Shown here: positions 17,840 to 24,555 of the stretch, one piece after another
Position numbering within the stretch: position 1 is the first letter of the stretch
Layout: the number at the start of each line of letters is the position of its first letter
Assembly: GCA_017610005.1 (NCBI GenBank)
Contig: JAFCCU010000022.1
Coordinates: forward strand, 1-51,980
Length of the DNA: 51,980 bases
Reading direction: 5' to 3'
Origin: Candidatus Woesearchaeota archaeon
GTDB lineage: Archaea; Nanobdellota; Nanobdellia; Woesearchaeales; B29-G15
Notes under the pieces: generated by a model
What the model was told of the DNA's origin: nothing
The model's database searches: none
The model's input: only the letters and a program-made list of their open reading frames with translations
Made by a program: the position numbers and the translations under genes

Positions 17840-18402
17840 GCTGACACCTCCGCTATATCATGAATATTTCCTTTAACAAAGAATCCTTTTACTACATTCT
17901 TCATTAATCCAGAATGGATCTTTCTTGTATCTTCAACTGTTTTGAAAGTATGAACTTGAATTTCTCTTGCTTTTCCTTGAAATCCAAGCCCACTCCAGAG
18001 AGTGCCGAATCTAAGCTCTTCAGAATCGCCTAAAACAAAAATATCTACATCACTCTCTGTATTCCAATCTGATCGTGCAAAGCTACCAAAGATTATAACC
18101 ACTTTAGCTTTAGTTAATTGTTGAAGCTTCTTGAGTAGTCCAGTTTCATATAATTTCTGCAACGCATAAATCTTTTTTTTATTGCGGTAATTTTCACATC
18201 TAAAGTTTCCTTGAAAATAGGGCATTTTATTTTTAGGCTTTACCCTCCGAATAATTTCTTCTTTAAGCAATTTACCAAGCCATTTATTTGCTGCTGGCTC
18301 ACTAATTCCAGCAGATTTCACTATATCTTTAAAGTGCCACTGGCGTGAAGGCTCATTGAAAAAGAGCTCCATTACACTTTCTTCCTTTGAAGGTAATCCC
18401 AT
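17836..18402 (-). CDS. HTH-nucleotidyltransferase (MNT antitoxin), module iii
   Basis: A 188-residue protein: N-terminal winged helix (about 1-60, WHFKDIVKSAGISEPAANKWLGKLL) and C-terminal MNT core IIFGSFARSDWNTESDVDIFVLG. It is paralogous to module iv MNT. The catalytic half and the last ~30 residues (IHSGLMKNVVKGFFVKGNIH) are almost identical between the two, whereas the DNA-binding half is clearly different. It is the first gene of a two-gene operon with its own operator. Confidence 0.85.
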   Translation of the reverse strand: MGLPSKEESVMELFFNEPSRQWHFKDIVKSAGISEPAANKWLGKLLKEEIIRRVKPKNKMPYFQGNFRCENYRNKKKIYALQKLYETGLLKKLQQLTKAKVVIIFGSFARSDWNTESDVDIFVLGDSEELRFGTLWSGLGFQGKAREIQVHTFKTVEDTRKIHSGLMKNVVKGFFVKGNIHDIAEVSA

Positions 18403-18404
18403 TT

Positions 18405-18436
18405 TACTTAAGTTAAAGTTAAGTATTATTTAAATG
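18405..18436 (-). promoter_or_regulatory. TATA box and TACTTAA-N7-TTAAGTA operator, module iii
   Basis: Inverted arms of 7 bp (18405-18411 and 18419-18425) sit between the ATG (18402) and the TATA-like atttaaat (18428-18435). The architecture is superimposable on module iv (TACTAAG...CATAGTA), but both half-sites differ, as expected if operator and HTH diverged together. Confidence 0.65.
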
Positions 18437-18597
18437 TTTTGGTTTTCTCCTTAATTTTTAAAAAAATTAAATCCCCTTAGCTCAAAAGAATAACAAAATT
18501 TAACGAAAACATTGAGAAAGCTCCTTTAAGAATTAAACGCATCCTAGTTTACACATATAAACTTAAGTTTATGGGCCTTCCAGTTTTAAAAGGAAAA

Positions 18598-18614
18598 ACG
18601 CCTAGACTGGGATT
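18598..18614 (+). repeat. tRNA-Ser 3'-end repeat R4
   Basis: acgcctagactgggatt differs from the tRNA copy by two bases in the middle (ta for gg). It separates module iii from the cassette with the 159-residue ORF. The stretch from 18437 to this point is AT-rich with no gene. Confidence 0.75.
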
Positions 18615-18736
18615 TTGGTTCAAGAGGTTTCACACGAAAGTAATAAACCCTAAATCTTCTTGAAAGAAAAACCCCATTACCAAAAAAACAGTTAGGCACT
18701 CCCAAATAGAACCCATATTTACTTGGTAAGCTTAGA

Positions 18737-18754
18737 TTGCAATTATTATTGCAA
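18737..18754 (+). repeat. short hairpin TTGCAAT-TATT-ATTGCAA
   Basis: A perfect 7-bp inverted repeat with a 4-base loop in the gap before the ORF at 18852. Role unknown; it may be an operator or part of a leader. Confidence 0.35.
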
Positions 18755-18800
18755 GGTGCTGCCAGCCAATAAAGGAAAATCCTTTCTGAAAATCGAAAGA

Positions 18801-18829
18801 TATTTATAGTAGTATTACGATGTAATACT
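18801..18829 (+). promoter_or_regulatory. TATA box and palindrome AGTATTAC-GAT-GTAATACT
   Basis: The TATA-like tatttatag (18801-18809) is followed directly by a perfect 8-bp inverted repeat (18811-18829), then GGTGATT (18844-18850 region) and the ATG at 18852. The layout resembles the autoregulated MNT promoters, on the opposite strand. Confidence 0.55.
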
Positions 18830-18851
18830 TTATGAAAAATGGTGATTCAAA

Positions 18852-19331
18852 ATGACTACTAACCTAATTTTGCCTCCAGGAATAACTTTGTTTCCACAAA
18901 GCCCAGAATGGACTAGTTTTGTAATTTCTAAAGCACATGAAAGCAAACTACCGGATTCATTAGCCTTTGCAGTGTACCAAACCCATTTAAAAGAAGGTGA
19001 AACTGATTATGATTCTACAATTCTTATTGAAGAAACCCAAGCCATTGCAAACACGCTAGAAGAGTATCTTAACCAAGAAGAAGGCTTAATGAGTTTTTCT
19101 CACATAATGGCATATGGTCTTGTTATGGCCCTTAGAAACGCTTATGAAGAATTTGGGGCCAATGGTTTACAAGAAGTTGTAGAATCATTTGTGCACCACG
19201 CAAGCATTGTAAAAAATCTCGTTGGAAATGAGTTCTGCACAACATATGGAGATGGTTTAGATCAATTAGCCCATGCTCCTGTAAAATATAATCTCCATCT
19301 AGATAATTTCTTTGGCAGGTATGAGCAATAA
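18852..19331 (+). CDS. hypothetical cassette protein, 159 aa
   Basis: I do not recognise it. It is a soluble, acidic, mostly helical protein with no HTH, HEPN or nucleotidyltransferase motif. Notable parts are MTTNLILPPGITLFPQSPEW at the start, an internal MAYGLVMALRNAYEEFG helix and VVESFVHHASIV. A Shine-Dalgarno-like GGTGATT precedes ATG; the nearer upstream ATG (18832) ends after seven codons. It is the only gene between repeats R4 and R5, and it reads in the opposite direction to the toxin-antitoxin modules. Its own palindromic promoter suggests controlled expression. Confidence 0.6.
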   Translation: MTTNLILPPGITLFPQSPEWTSFVISKAHESKLPDSLAFAVYQTHLKEGETDYDSTILIEETQAIANTLEEYLNQEEGLMSFSHIMAYGLVMALRNAYEEFGANGLQEVVESFVHHASIVKNLVGNEFCTTYGDGLDQLAHAPVKYNLHLDNFFGRYEQ

Positions 19332-19632
19332 GAAGAACTACTTCTGAAAAACATTTAATGCATAAATTGAGTAATTATCCCAATTTTATGTATGAAACCT
19401 AAATAAGCTAATTGAATACAATGTGTTTTTGCTGGGAAGGCAAGTCGCTTTAACAAAGCTCAATAATCTCAATAGCGTAACAGCCCCTAAACAGATATTA
19501 ATAGGGTTTAAGGCTATGCTCTGCCCCATGATTTATGCTTTTGAAACAACTTACCGTAAAAGGGTTTACGCCGGGACAGGGGGTTAGTTTTGAATAATAA
19601 GCTTCTTCTTAATGGCCATTAACCTCCTGATT
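19332..19632. other. gene-free gap around repeat R5
   Basis: About 300 bases between two convergent genes. Apart from repeat R5 (19568) and an imperfect cccctaaac...gggtttaag inverted repeat at about 19488-19515, I see no ORF, tRNA or promoter here. Confidence 0.4.
19568..19583 (+). repeat. tRNA-Ser 3'-end repeat R5
   Basis: acgccgggacagggg matches the tRNA copy in the first ten bases, then has cag for ctg. The flank aaaagggttt resembles the other flanks. It separates the 159-residue ORF from the Fic cassette. Confidence 0.65.
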
Positions 19633-20508
19633 TTATTGCAAAGATTCATGCCACAGTAATTCCAAAAGCAACTGATTTAAGGACTTATCATCTCTCTTTT
19701 TAGATAATTTTGTTAAGCTCATGTACTCATCAAACGCCCCCATCTTAATGATTAATAAAGGTAATCCGTTTTTCAATAAGATCCAATTAACCACCATCCT
19801 AGTAGTTCTACTGTTCCCATCAGAAAAGGGATGAATCCTTTGAAACTCATTATGGAAATATCCAATATTTGGTAAAATTTCAAGATTATTGTTTATTGAC
19901 TTGCAGAGTTCTAGTATTAATTTTGGCACATCAATTGGTGGAGCAGTTTTAAAAGAAGGATTCCCCTCAATTTTATTCCCTGATTTCTTATATTTGCCTG
20001 CATTTGAATGAAAACTGAACATAATAATCTTGTTTAATTCCATAATTTTTTCTGGTGTAATTTCTTCGTCAAGGTTGTTCAGCACATATTTCATAGCCTC
20101 ATTAAGGTTTTTTACCATTTGAATATCTTTTGCAGGTTTGTCTGGATATATATCTTTTAAAATTAATTCAATTGTTTCTCCTTCAGTTATTGTTGCACCT
20201 TCCAATTGAGCTGAGCCTGTGAGAAAAGATAATACTCGATTTTCAAATGGGGTTACAGGATCTACACTTAAAGAAGATATTTTACTAATAATGTCTTTTG
20301 AGGGTATCTTTTTCAATCTAATACTAATATCATACAAACTAGCCAAGGAATCCAAGACTCTATGTTTTAGCATTCGTCCATGTGCGGGCCTTATTGAATA
20401 TTTCAGGATAAATTGATGATACTCAAGATATTTCAAAACCTTATTAGCTTGATGAGTAAAAGGCCAAGAACAAATGAAATAATTAAATGTGATGATAATT
20501 AAAAACAA
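19633..20508 (-). CDS. Fic-domain AMP-transferase with N-terminal inhibitory motif
   Basis: Fic proteins transfer AMP (or another nucleotide part) to Ser/Thr/Tyr of targets. The catalytic motif HPFSDGNSRTTR is complete (His226 by this start), preceded by YFHNEFQRI. The inhibitory motif (S/T)xxxE(G/N) is present as SAQLEG (Glu103), N-terminal to the Fic core: a class II, self-inhibited Fic, which needs no separate antitoxin. The start is uncertain: TTG 20508 falls too close to the TATA-like tttataatt just upstream, so initiation further in (for example ATG 20373) is likely; both keep the inhibitory motif and the catalytic core. It lies head-to-head with the broken SGNH gene. Confidence 0.85.
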   Translation of the reverse strand: MFLIIITFNYFICSWPFTHQANKVLKYLEYHQFILKYSIRPAHGRMLKHRVLDSLASLYDISIRLKKIPSKDIISKISSLSVDPVTPFENRVLSFLTGSAQLEGATITEGETIELILKDIYPDKPAKDIQMVKNLNEAMKYVLNNLDEEITPEKIMELNKIIMFSFHSNAGKYKKSGNKIEGNPSFKTAPPIDVPKLILELCKSINNNLEILPNIGYFHNEFQRIHPFSDGNSRTTRMVVNWILLKNGLPLLIIKMGAFDEYMSLTKLSKKRDDKSLNQLLLELLWHESLQ

Positions 20509-20599
20509 TTATAAATAAATTGAGAAATTTATTTAGAGTATTGATGTTACATAAGCTTAAAAAGAAACAATTATATACCCTGGGGGAGAGGTTTATTTT

Positions 20600-21603
20600 A
20601 TGTTCATTAAAAAATTATCTATTAGCTTAGTGATTATTGTCCTTGCATTATTTATAATTGAAGTATATGCAAGACATTCTTATAAACAAATCTTTGAAGA
20701 TTCCAAATTTTTATCAAATGCTTTCACTGCAAACCATATAGTTAAACAACGTGATATTGATGATAATTATTGAATGAAAAGTATATGCATAGATATAAAT
20801 GACTCTATCTGCAATTTCCAAGTGCATAATTATTCTGAATTCGAAACTTTAAAATTACAAAAATATGTTAATTCAATAGGGTTACGGTCTCCTGAACCAG
20901 TAAATGATGATTGCTTGAATATTGCATTAGTGGGTGATTCTGTAGTGTGGGGGTATCAACTAAAATTTAATGAAACAATGAGCGCTCAGCTAGATCAATA
21001 TCTTAATGCCAATACTCAAAATTGTTTTCATGTGCATAATGTAGCAATGAGTGGTATAATACTTATCAAGAATACAAATTATTACAAAATACAATAAAAG
21101 CCATAAAACCAAATTTCGTTTTATTGAATATTGTTATGAATGACATCCCACACCAAAGCTATATAAAATCAGAAAAAGATAAACACATAATCTTATTCAG
21201 TTCAATCAATATTCCTTCTACGCCCATTGACTTATTTACATTCAGAGTTTGGAACCTAAGATTTAATCAACAGAATGATTGGACAGAAAAGAGCTTATTT
21301 TGGAAAAAGAACATTAAAAGTGTAAAAAAAATAAAGCTACTCTCTGAGAGAAATGGGGCAATATTCATTGGAGTTTTACACCCTCTCAATGAGTCTAAAA
21401 AATTTGAGGGTATGAATTGGTTCTACTACCCATTCAACCAAACCCTTAATAAGCTACAAGCCCAAAAGATTGATGTTTTTGAATATACTTATAATCAGAA
21501 TAGGAATATTTTTCTTGATGGTAGCCATTATACAAACACAGGAATTAAAAATTTAATCCATGATTTTTTAGGTCCAAAGTTCACAGAAATTATGAATAAT
21601 TAA
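20600..21603 (+). pseudogene. membrane-anchored SGNH/GDSL hydrolase, broken by TGA and a frameshift
   Basis: From ATG 20600 (GGGGAGAGG upstream) the frame encodes a TM anchor (MFIKKLSISLVIIVLALFII) and reaches a TGA at 20771-20773. It then continues in the same frame with the SGNH block I (ALVGDSVVWGYQ) and NVAMSG. At about 21054-21060 one base is lost; in the next frame YNTYQEYKLLQNTIKAIKPNFVLLNIVMNDIP carries the block III Asn, and the C-terminus FLDGSHYTNTGI has the catalytic Asp-x-x-His. Joined, it is a complete SGNH hydrolase of about 330 residues, so the two ORFs seen are halves of one gene. Such proteins often de-acylate extracellular sugars. Confidence 0.75.
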
Positions 21604-21619
21604 ACAGCATTTTCAATAA

Positions 21620-21838
21620 TCATTCATTACCAGTATAATCACTTGGGTATTTAATTGAATGGAATTTAATAATCTTAGCTTGGATCTTACATTTTGCCAA
21701 TTCATCTAAATTTACTGCTAGATCAATTTTGCCAATATGATATTCTCTATAAATTTCTGCATGATAAATAAGGTCTATTCCAGGAGTTATTTTTTGACTT
21801 AAAAGATCCTCAATACTTTCACCCCAACAACCAAACTT
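21620..21838 (-). pseudogene. open-frame remnant without a start codon
   Basis: Seventy-two codons read open from just after a TAA (21841-21839) to TGA (21622-21620): FGCWGESIEDLLSQKIT...GIDLIYHAEIYREYHIGKIDL...YPSDYTGNE. It contains no ATG, GTG or plausible start, and upstream frames are broken. The amino acid text is protein-like, so I read it as the 3' end of a decayed cassette gene. Family not recognised. Confidence 0.4.
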
Positions 21839-21921
21839 TTACTTCAAAACTATAGCCCAATTTCGGCGCCTATTTCGAAGCTAAACGCCTTAACAGTAGC
21901 GACTTTAATAGCTGAGAATAA

Positions 21922-21937
21922 ACGCCTAGACTGGGGA
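21922..21937 (+). repeat. tRNA-Ser 3'-end repeat R6
   Basis: acgcctagactgggg differs from the tRNA copy by ta for gg, as does R4. A second partial copy (taaacgcctta) lies about 42 bases upstream at 21880. It separates the Fic/SGNH cassette from module iv. Confidence 0.7.
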
Positions 21938-21946
21938 AAAATGCTA

Positions 21947-21991
21947 ATTTTACCCCCTACATTGAAAAAGTAAAAAATAAAGGGTAAGAAT
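21947..21991 (+). repeat. inverted repeat next to R6
   Basis: attttacccc...aagggtaagaat is a diverged copy of the inverted repeat beside R3. The homology between R3 and R6 runs about 55 bases past the repeat, so modules iii and iv share the whole cassette end, not only the coding part. Confidence 0.45.
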
Positions 21992-22024
21992 TAAGTAAAA
22001 AGATAACTTGAAATGTCAAAAACC

Positions 22025-22138
22025 ACCAGTGTATTCACTGGTAGCATGTTGAAAAGCTTGCTCGCTGTTGAGTGGTTCAACTGAAAAGCTTTGCTTCTCA
22101 GAGTGCTAAAAATCTTTGATTTTTCAGCATTTGAGCAC
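22025..22138. ncRNA. run of four consecutive hairpins
   Basis: In order: ACCAGTG-tatt-CACTGGT (22025-22042), GTTGAA...TTCAAC (22048-22081), CTGA-aa-AGC-ttt-GCT-tc-TCAG (22081-22101), and TGCTaaaAATC-ttt-GATTtttcAGCA within GTGC...GCAC (22103-22138). The dense nested pairing suggests a structured RNA or a composite terminator after module iv. The AATC-ttt-GATT hairpin also occurs in the 71-bp array (24652-24935). Transcription is not shown. Confidence 0.4.
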
Positions 22139-22151
22139 ACAGATTCCACGT

Positions 22152-22622
22152 TTAAATATCCAAGTCTTTGAGTTTTTGTTTAAGTATTTTTGTGAAACTA
22201 TGAATATAAACTTCAAACTTCAGCTTATATTCTTTCCATGTTTCAGCACTAACAGGTCTACCTTCATAATGCACCCCATTTCTTAACATCCTCATTGTTT
22301 CTATTGTTTTCCAATCAATTTCCCATTCTTCACGTTTCGTACAAATGTATGCATAGAGGCATTTATGGTTATCAGAAATTATCTTTTCAAAAAGCAATAT
22401 CCCTGCAACTAATTGTCTGATAATTTCATAATGATTCGTCCACAAAAAACCACAATTATTACTCTTTTCAAAAACAGATGTTACTTCTTTTAATGGGTCT
22501 ATATCTCGCTCTGCATTTTCAAGCAGAGTTTTAGCTCTTTCTGAGTCAACTTCATTTGCCTTTTTGATAGAACCTGAATTAATGCATTTGTTATATGCAT
22601 CATTAAGTTTATCAATTCTCAT
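22152..22622 (-). CDS. HEPN toxin, module iv
   Basis: A 156-residue paralogue of the module iii HEPN, with the same MRMLRNGVHYEGRPVS motif. ATGA overlap with the MNT gene and a GGAGGTG Shine-Dalgarno five bases upstream give coupled translation. The block encoding EEWEIDWKTIETMRML to PVSAE is almost unchanged in DNA from module iii, against a much more diverged background, which suggests gene conversion or strong constraint. It is likely an RNase toxin held by the upstream MNT. Confidence 0.75.
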   Translation of the reverse strand: MRIDKLNDAYNKCINSGSIKKANEVDSERAKTLLENAERDIDPLKEVTSVFEKSNNCGFLWTNHYEIIRQLVAGILLFEKIISDNHKCLYAYICTKREEWEIDWKTIETMRMLRNGVHYEGRPVSAETWKEYKLKFEVYIHSFTKILKQKLKDLDI

Positions 22623-23185
22623 GCTGCCACCTCCGCTATATCATGAATATTTCCTTTAACAAAAAAACCTTTTACTACATTCTTCATTAATCCAGAATGA
22701 ATGGATCTAATCTTTTCAAGTGTGGAATAACTATGCACTGAAACTTCTCTACTTTTACCTTGAAAACCCAATCCTTCCCCTAAATTTCTTAACTTAACTT
22801 CTGCAGGATCACCGAATATAAAAACATCAATATCACTTTTAGTATGCCAATCTGAACGGGCAAAGCTCCCAAAAATAACAATTGTTTTAGCATTTTTTAA
22901 GCATTGTAATCTATAAAGCAATCCCGACTCATATAATTTATTTAAAGCAAAAAGTTTCTTTTTGTTATGGTACTGTTTATTTTCCCAGTTTGCTATATAA
23001 TAAGGCATCTTTCCTTTGGCCTTGATTCTTTCAATGATTTTTTCATTGCAGTGTTTCTTGAGCCATTTGTTTGCGACAACATCACTAACTTTTGCAGTAG
23101 TAACAATATCATGAAAGTGCCAGTGCTTAGTAGATTCATTAAAAAAGAGCTCTAATACTCTTTCTTCCTTTGAGGGGTAGGCCAT
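22619..23185 (-). CDS. HTH-nucleotidyltransferase (MNT antitoxin), module iv
   Basis: A 188-residue protein with winged helix (WHFHDIVTTAKVSDVVANKWLKKHC) and MNT core IVIFGSFARSDWHTKSDIDVFIFG. The start at 23185 is chosen because it gives the same length and N-terminus as module iii MNT; the ATG four codons upstream lies inside the operator. DNA of the 3' part is nearly identical to module iii, while the HTH and operator have diverged together. Confidence 0.85.
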   Translation of the reverse strand: MAYPSKEERVLELFFNESTKHWHFHDIVTTAKVSDVVANKWLKKHCNEKIIERIKAKGKMPYYIANWENKQYHNKKKLFALNKLYESGLLYRLQCLKNAKTIVIFGSFARSDWHTKSDIDVFIFGDPAEVKLRNLGEGLGFQGKSREVSVHSYSTLEKIRSIHSGLMKNVVKGFFVKGNIHDIAEVAA

Positions 23186-23187
23186 TT

Positions 23188-23218
23188 TACTATGCATAAG
23201 GCTTAGTATTATTTAAAT
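23188..23218 (-). promoter_or_regulatory. TATA box and TACTAAG-N7-CATAGTA operator, module iv
   Basis: An imperfect dyad (23188-23208, outer TACTA/TAGTA arms) stands between the ATG and the TATA-like atttaaat (23211-23218). Position, spacing and flanks equal those of module iii; the inner half-site bases differ in both arms. Confidence 0.6.
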
Positions 23219-23305
23219 GTTTTGGTTTTTATGCATTTAATATTTTACAACAAAAAAATATAAATTTCTTAGAAGACAAAACATCGGTTTTTAACAAAAG
23301 GTTAT

Positions 23306-23323
23306 ACGCCGGGACTGGGATTT
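23306..23323 (+). repeat. tRNA-Ser 3'-end repeat R7
   Basis: acgccgggactgggattt is identical to the tRNA copy over 18 bases, and the flank aaaaggttat differs from the tRNA flank aaaaagttat by one base. It is the copy closest to the tRNA and the best conserved, as expected for the most recent insertion. Confidence 0.85.
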
Positions 23324-23363
23324 TTAAGTATAAAAGCTGGCAAGATGTATACTTCTCAATGTT

Positions 23364-23873
23364 CTACTTAATCATATCACGAATCTTATCCACAAATAGC
23401 GCTGCTTGAATCCTAAGTTTTTCTACTTCTTTTTTATCAAATAAGAGGTTTGTTGAATATGTGGCATCCTCTCTTTTTATCTTTGACTCAACATAAAATA
23501 AGATATCTTCATAATCTAAGAATCTAGATAGAATTTCAATATCTTTCTTTGTTAACCCATTCTTGTAGAACTCTTTAATAACCACGCACAATGTTGCCAG
23601 GTGATTCTTAGATGAGTATCCTTTGGTAAGGATTAATGAAAGGGCTGCATGATAACAAGAGTAATAACAGCCAGTAATCGCCCAATCAAAAAATTTATTC
23701 CTAGCTGCTGTTAATACAAACCTCAGATTGTTCTCTGCTTTTAATATATGCCCTTCAATTTCCGCTTTGTCAATTCTCTGTTTAGAAATAACTTTTTTAT
23801 CTATGAATTCTTGAATATTTTGTTCCAGAATCTCTGGATTGTTAATAAGCTTTAAAAGATCATATTCTCTCAT
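23364..23873 (-). CDS. HEPN toxin, module v
   Basis: A 169-residue helical HEPN protein. The start at 23873 follows GAGGTG with 7-base spacing and overlaps the MNT stop by 14 bp; the ATG five codons upstream lacks a site. It contains WAITGCYYSCYHAALSLILTKGYSSKNH and KREDATYSTN, the same layout as the broken module ii HEPN (NQRHFASYSTQ). It thus belongs to the HEPN subfamily with Arg...Ala-x-Tyr in place of Rx4H, so RNase activity by the standard mechanism is uncertain. Confidence 0.75.
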   Translation of the reverse strand: MREYDLLKLINNPEILEQNIQEFIDKKVISKQRIDKAEIEGHILKAENNLRFVLTAARNKFFDWAITGCYYSCYHAALSLILTKGYSSKNHLATLCVVIKEFYKNGLTKKDIEILSRFLDYEDILFYVESKIKREDATYSTNLLFDKKEVEKLRIQAALFVDKIRDMIK

Positions 23874-24462
23874 TATGAAGCACCTCATAATATTGTATGT
23901 GATTGATTAAAGGATACCCAGATTGGAGTGCAGACTGCACAACCTTATCCTCTCTCAGTTTAAGCTCAACAATAAAATCAGCATAATTTATTTGAAAAGT
24001 GCTGAATTTAATTGTAGTTAATGCGTCTGCTTCTTTTTCTGCAATTTTTACAGATATTTTGTTGTTGGTTACTAACAGAATGTCAATGTCAGAATCTTCT
24101 TTATATGTTTCTTTAGCTGTTGAACCAAATAATATGGCAAACACAGGTTTTTCAGTAAGTTTATCCAAATACGTTTGAATAGCCTTTTTTCTAATACTTG
24201 GAAGTTTTTCAAAGTTCTCAATATCAAACCCTTCAAATAGTAAGTATGTTGTTTTGGATTTCTTAATTGAAAATTTTTTAAGATTTCCATCCTTCTCAGA
24301 TACAAGTATTTGGTTTGCTTCAAGATTCCTTAAGAATCTAGTAACGCTTGGTTCATGAAGGCCAGTTTGTCGCGCAATTTCTCTTAAATGGAGTTTTATT
24401 GTCTTTTGCCTATAAAATAACTGCATTATCTTCCAATACCCTGATTTTAAGATTGTTATCAT
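23860..24462 (-). CDS. HTH-nucleotidyltransferase (MNT antitoxin), module v
   Basis: A 200-residue protein with an ArsR/MarR-like winged helix (about 15-60, IKLHLREIARQTGLHEPSVTRFLRNL) and MNT core ILFGSTAKETYKEDSDIDILLVTN. First gene of the module closest to the tRNA. Its operator is a separate sequence from all the others. The downstream HEPN is coupled by overlap. Confidence 0.85.
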   Translation of the reverse strand: MITILKSGYWKIMQLFYRQKTIKLHLREIARQTGLHEPSVTRFLRNLEANQILVSEKDGNLKKFSIKKSKTTYLLFEGFDIENFEKLPSIRKKAIQTYLDKLTEKPVFAILFGSTAKETYKEDSDIDILLVTNNKISVKIAEKEADALTTIKFSTFQINYADFIVELKLREDKVVQSALQSGYPLINHIQYYEVLHNERI

Positions 24463-24465
24463 TTT

Positions 24466-24502
24466 AGTAACAAATGTTACTTATTTGATAACATATATAA
24501 AT
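24466..24502 (-). promoter_or_regulatory. TATA box and AGTAACA-N2-TGTTACT operator, module v
   Basis: A perfect 7-bp inverted repeat (24466-24481) lies directly before the ATG at 24462, and the TATA-like ttatatatg (about 24492-24500) stands about 30 bases upstream of the start. Transcription start and operator must overlap. Confidence 0.65.
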
Positions 24503-24533
24503 CTTTTGGTTTAGAATATAGTCAAAAAGTTAT

Positions 24534-24555
24534 ACGCCGGGACTGGGATTTGAAC
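24534..24555 (+). repeat. tRNA-Ser 3' end, parent of the island repeats (R8)
   Basis: Plus-strand reading of the tRNA acceptor 3' strand and part of the T-arm. It is the reference copy for R1-R7 and the likely attachment site of the cassette array, with attL/attR-like copies spaced 1.0-2.4 kb to its left. Confidence 0.8.

Noticed and set aside
18525-18545. A further tRNA-end repeat (taaacgcatcctag)
   Set aside because: Only seven bases match the core; within chance for AT-rich sequence.
15248-23323. Repeats R2-R7 as complete decayed tRNA genes
   Set aside because: Only the last ~15-21 bases match; no D- or anticodon arm follows on the expected side.
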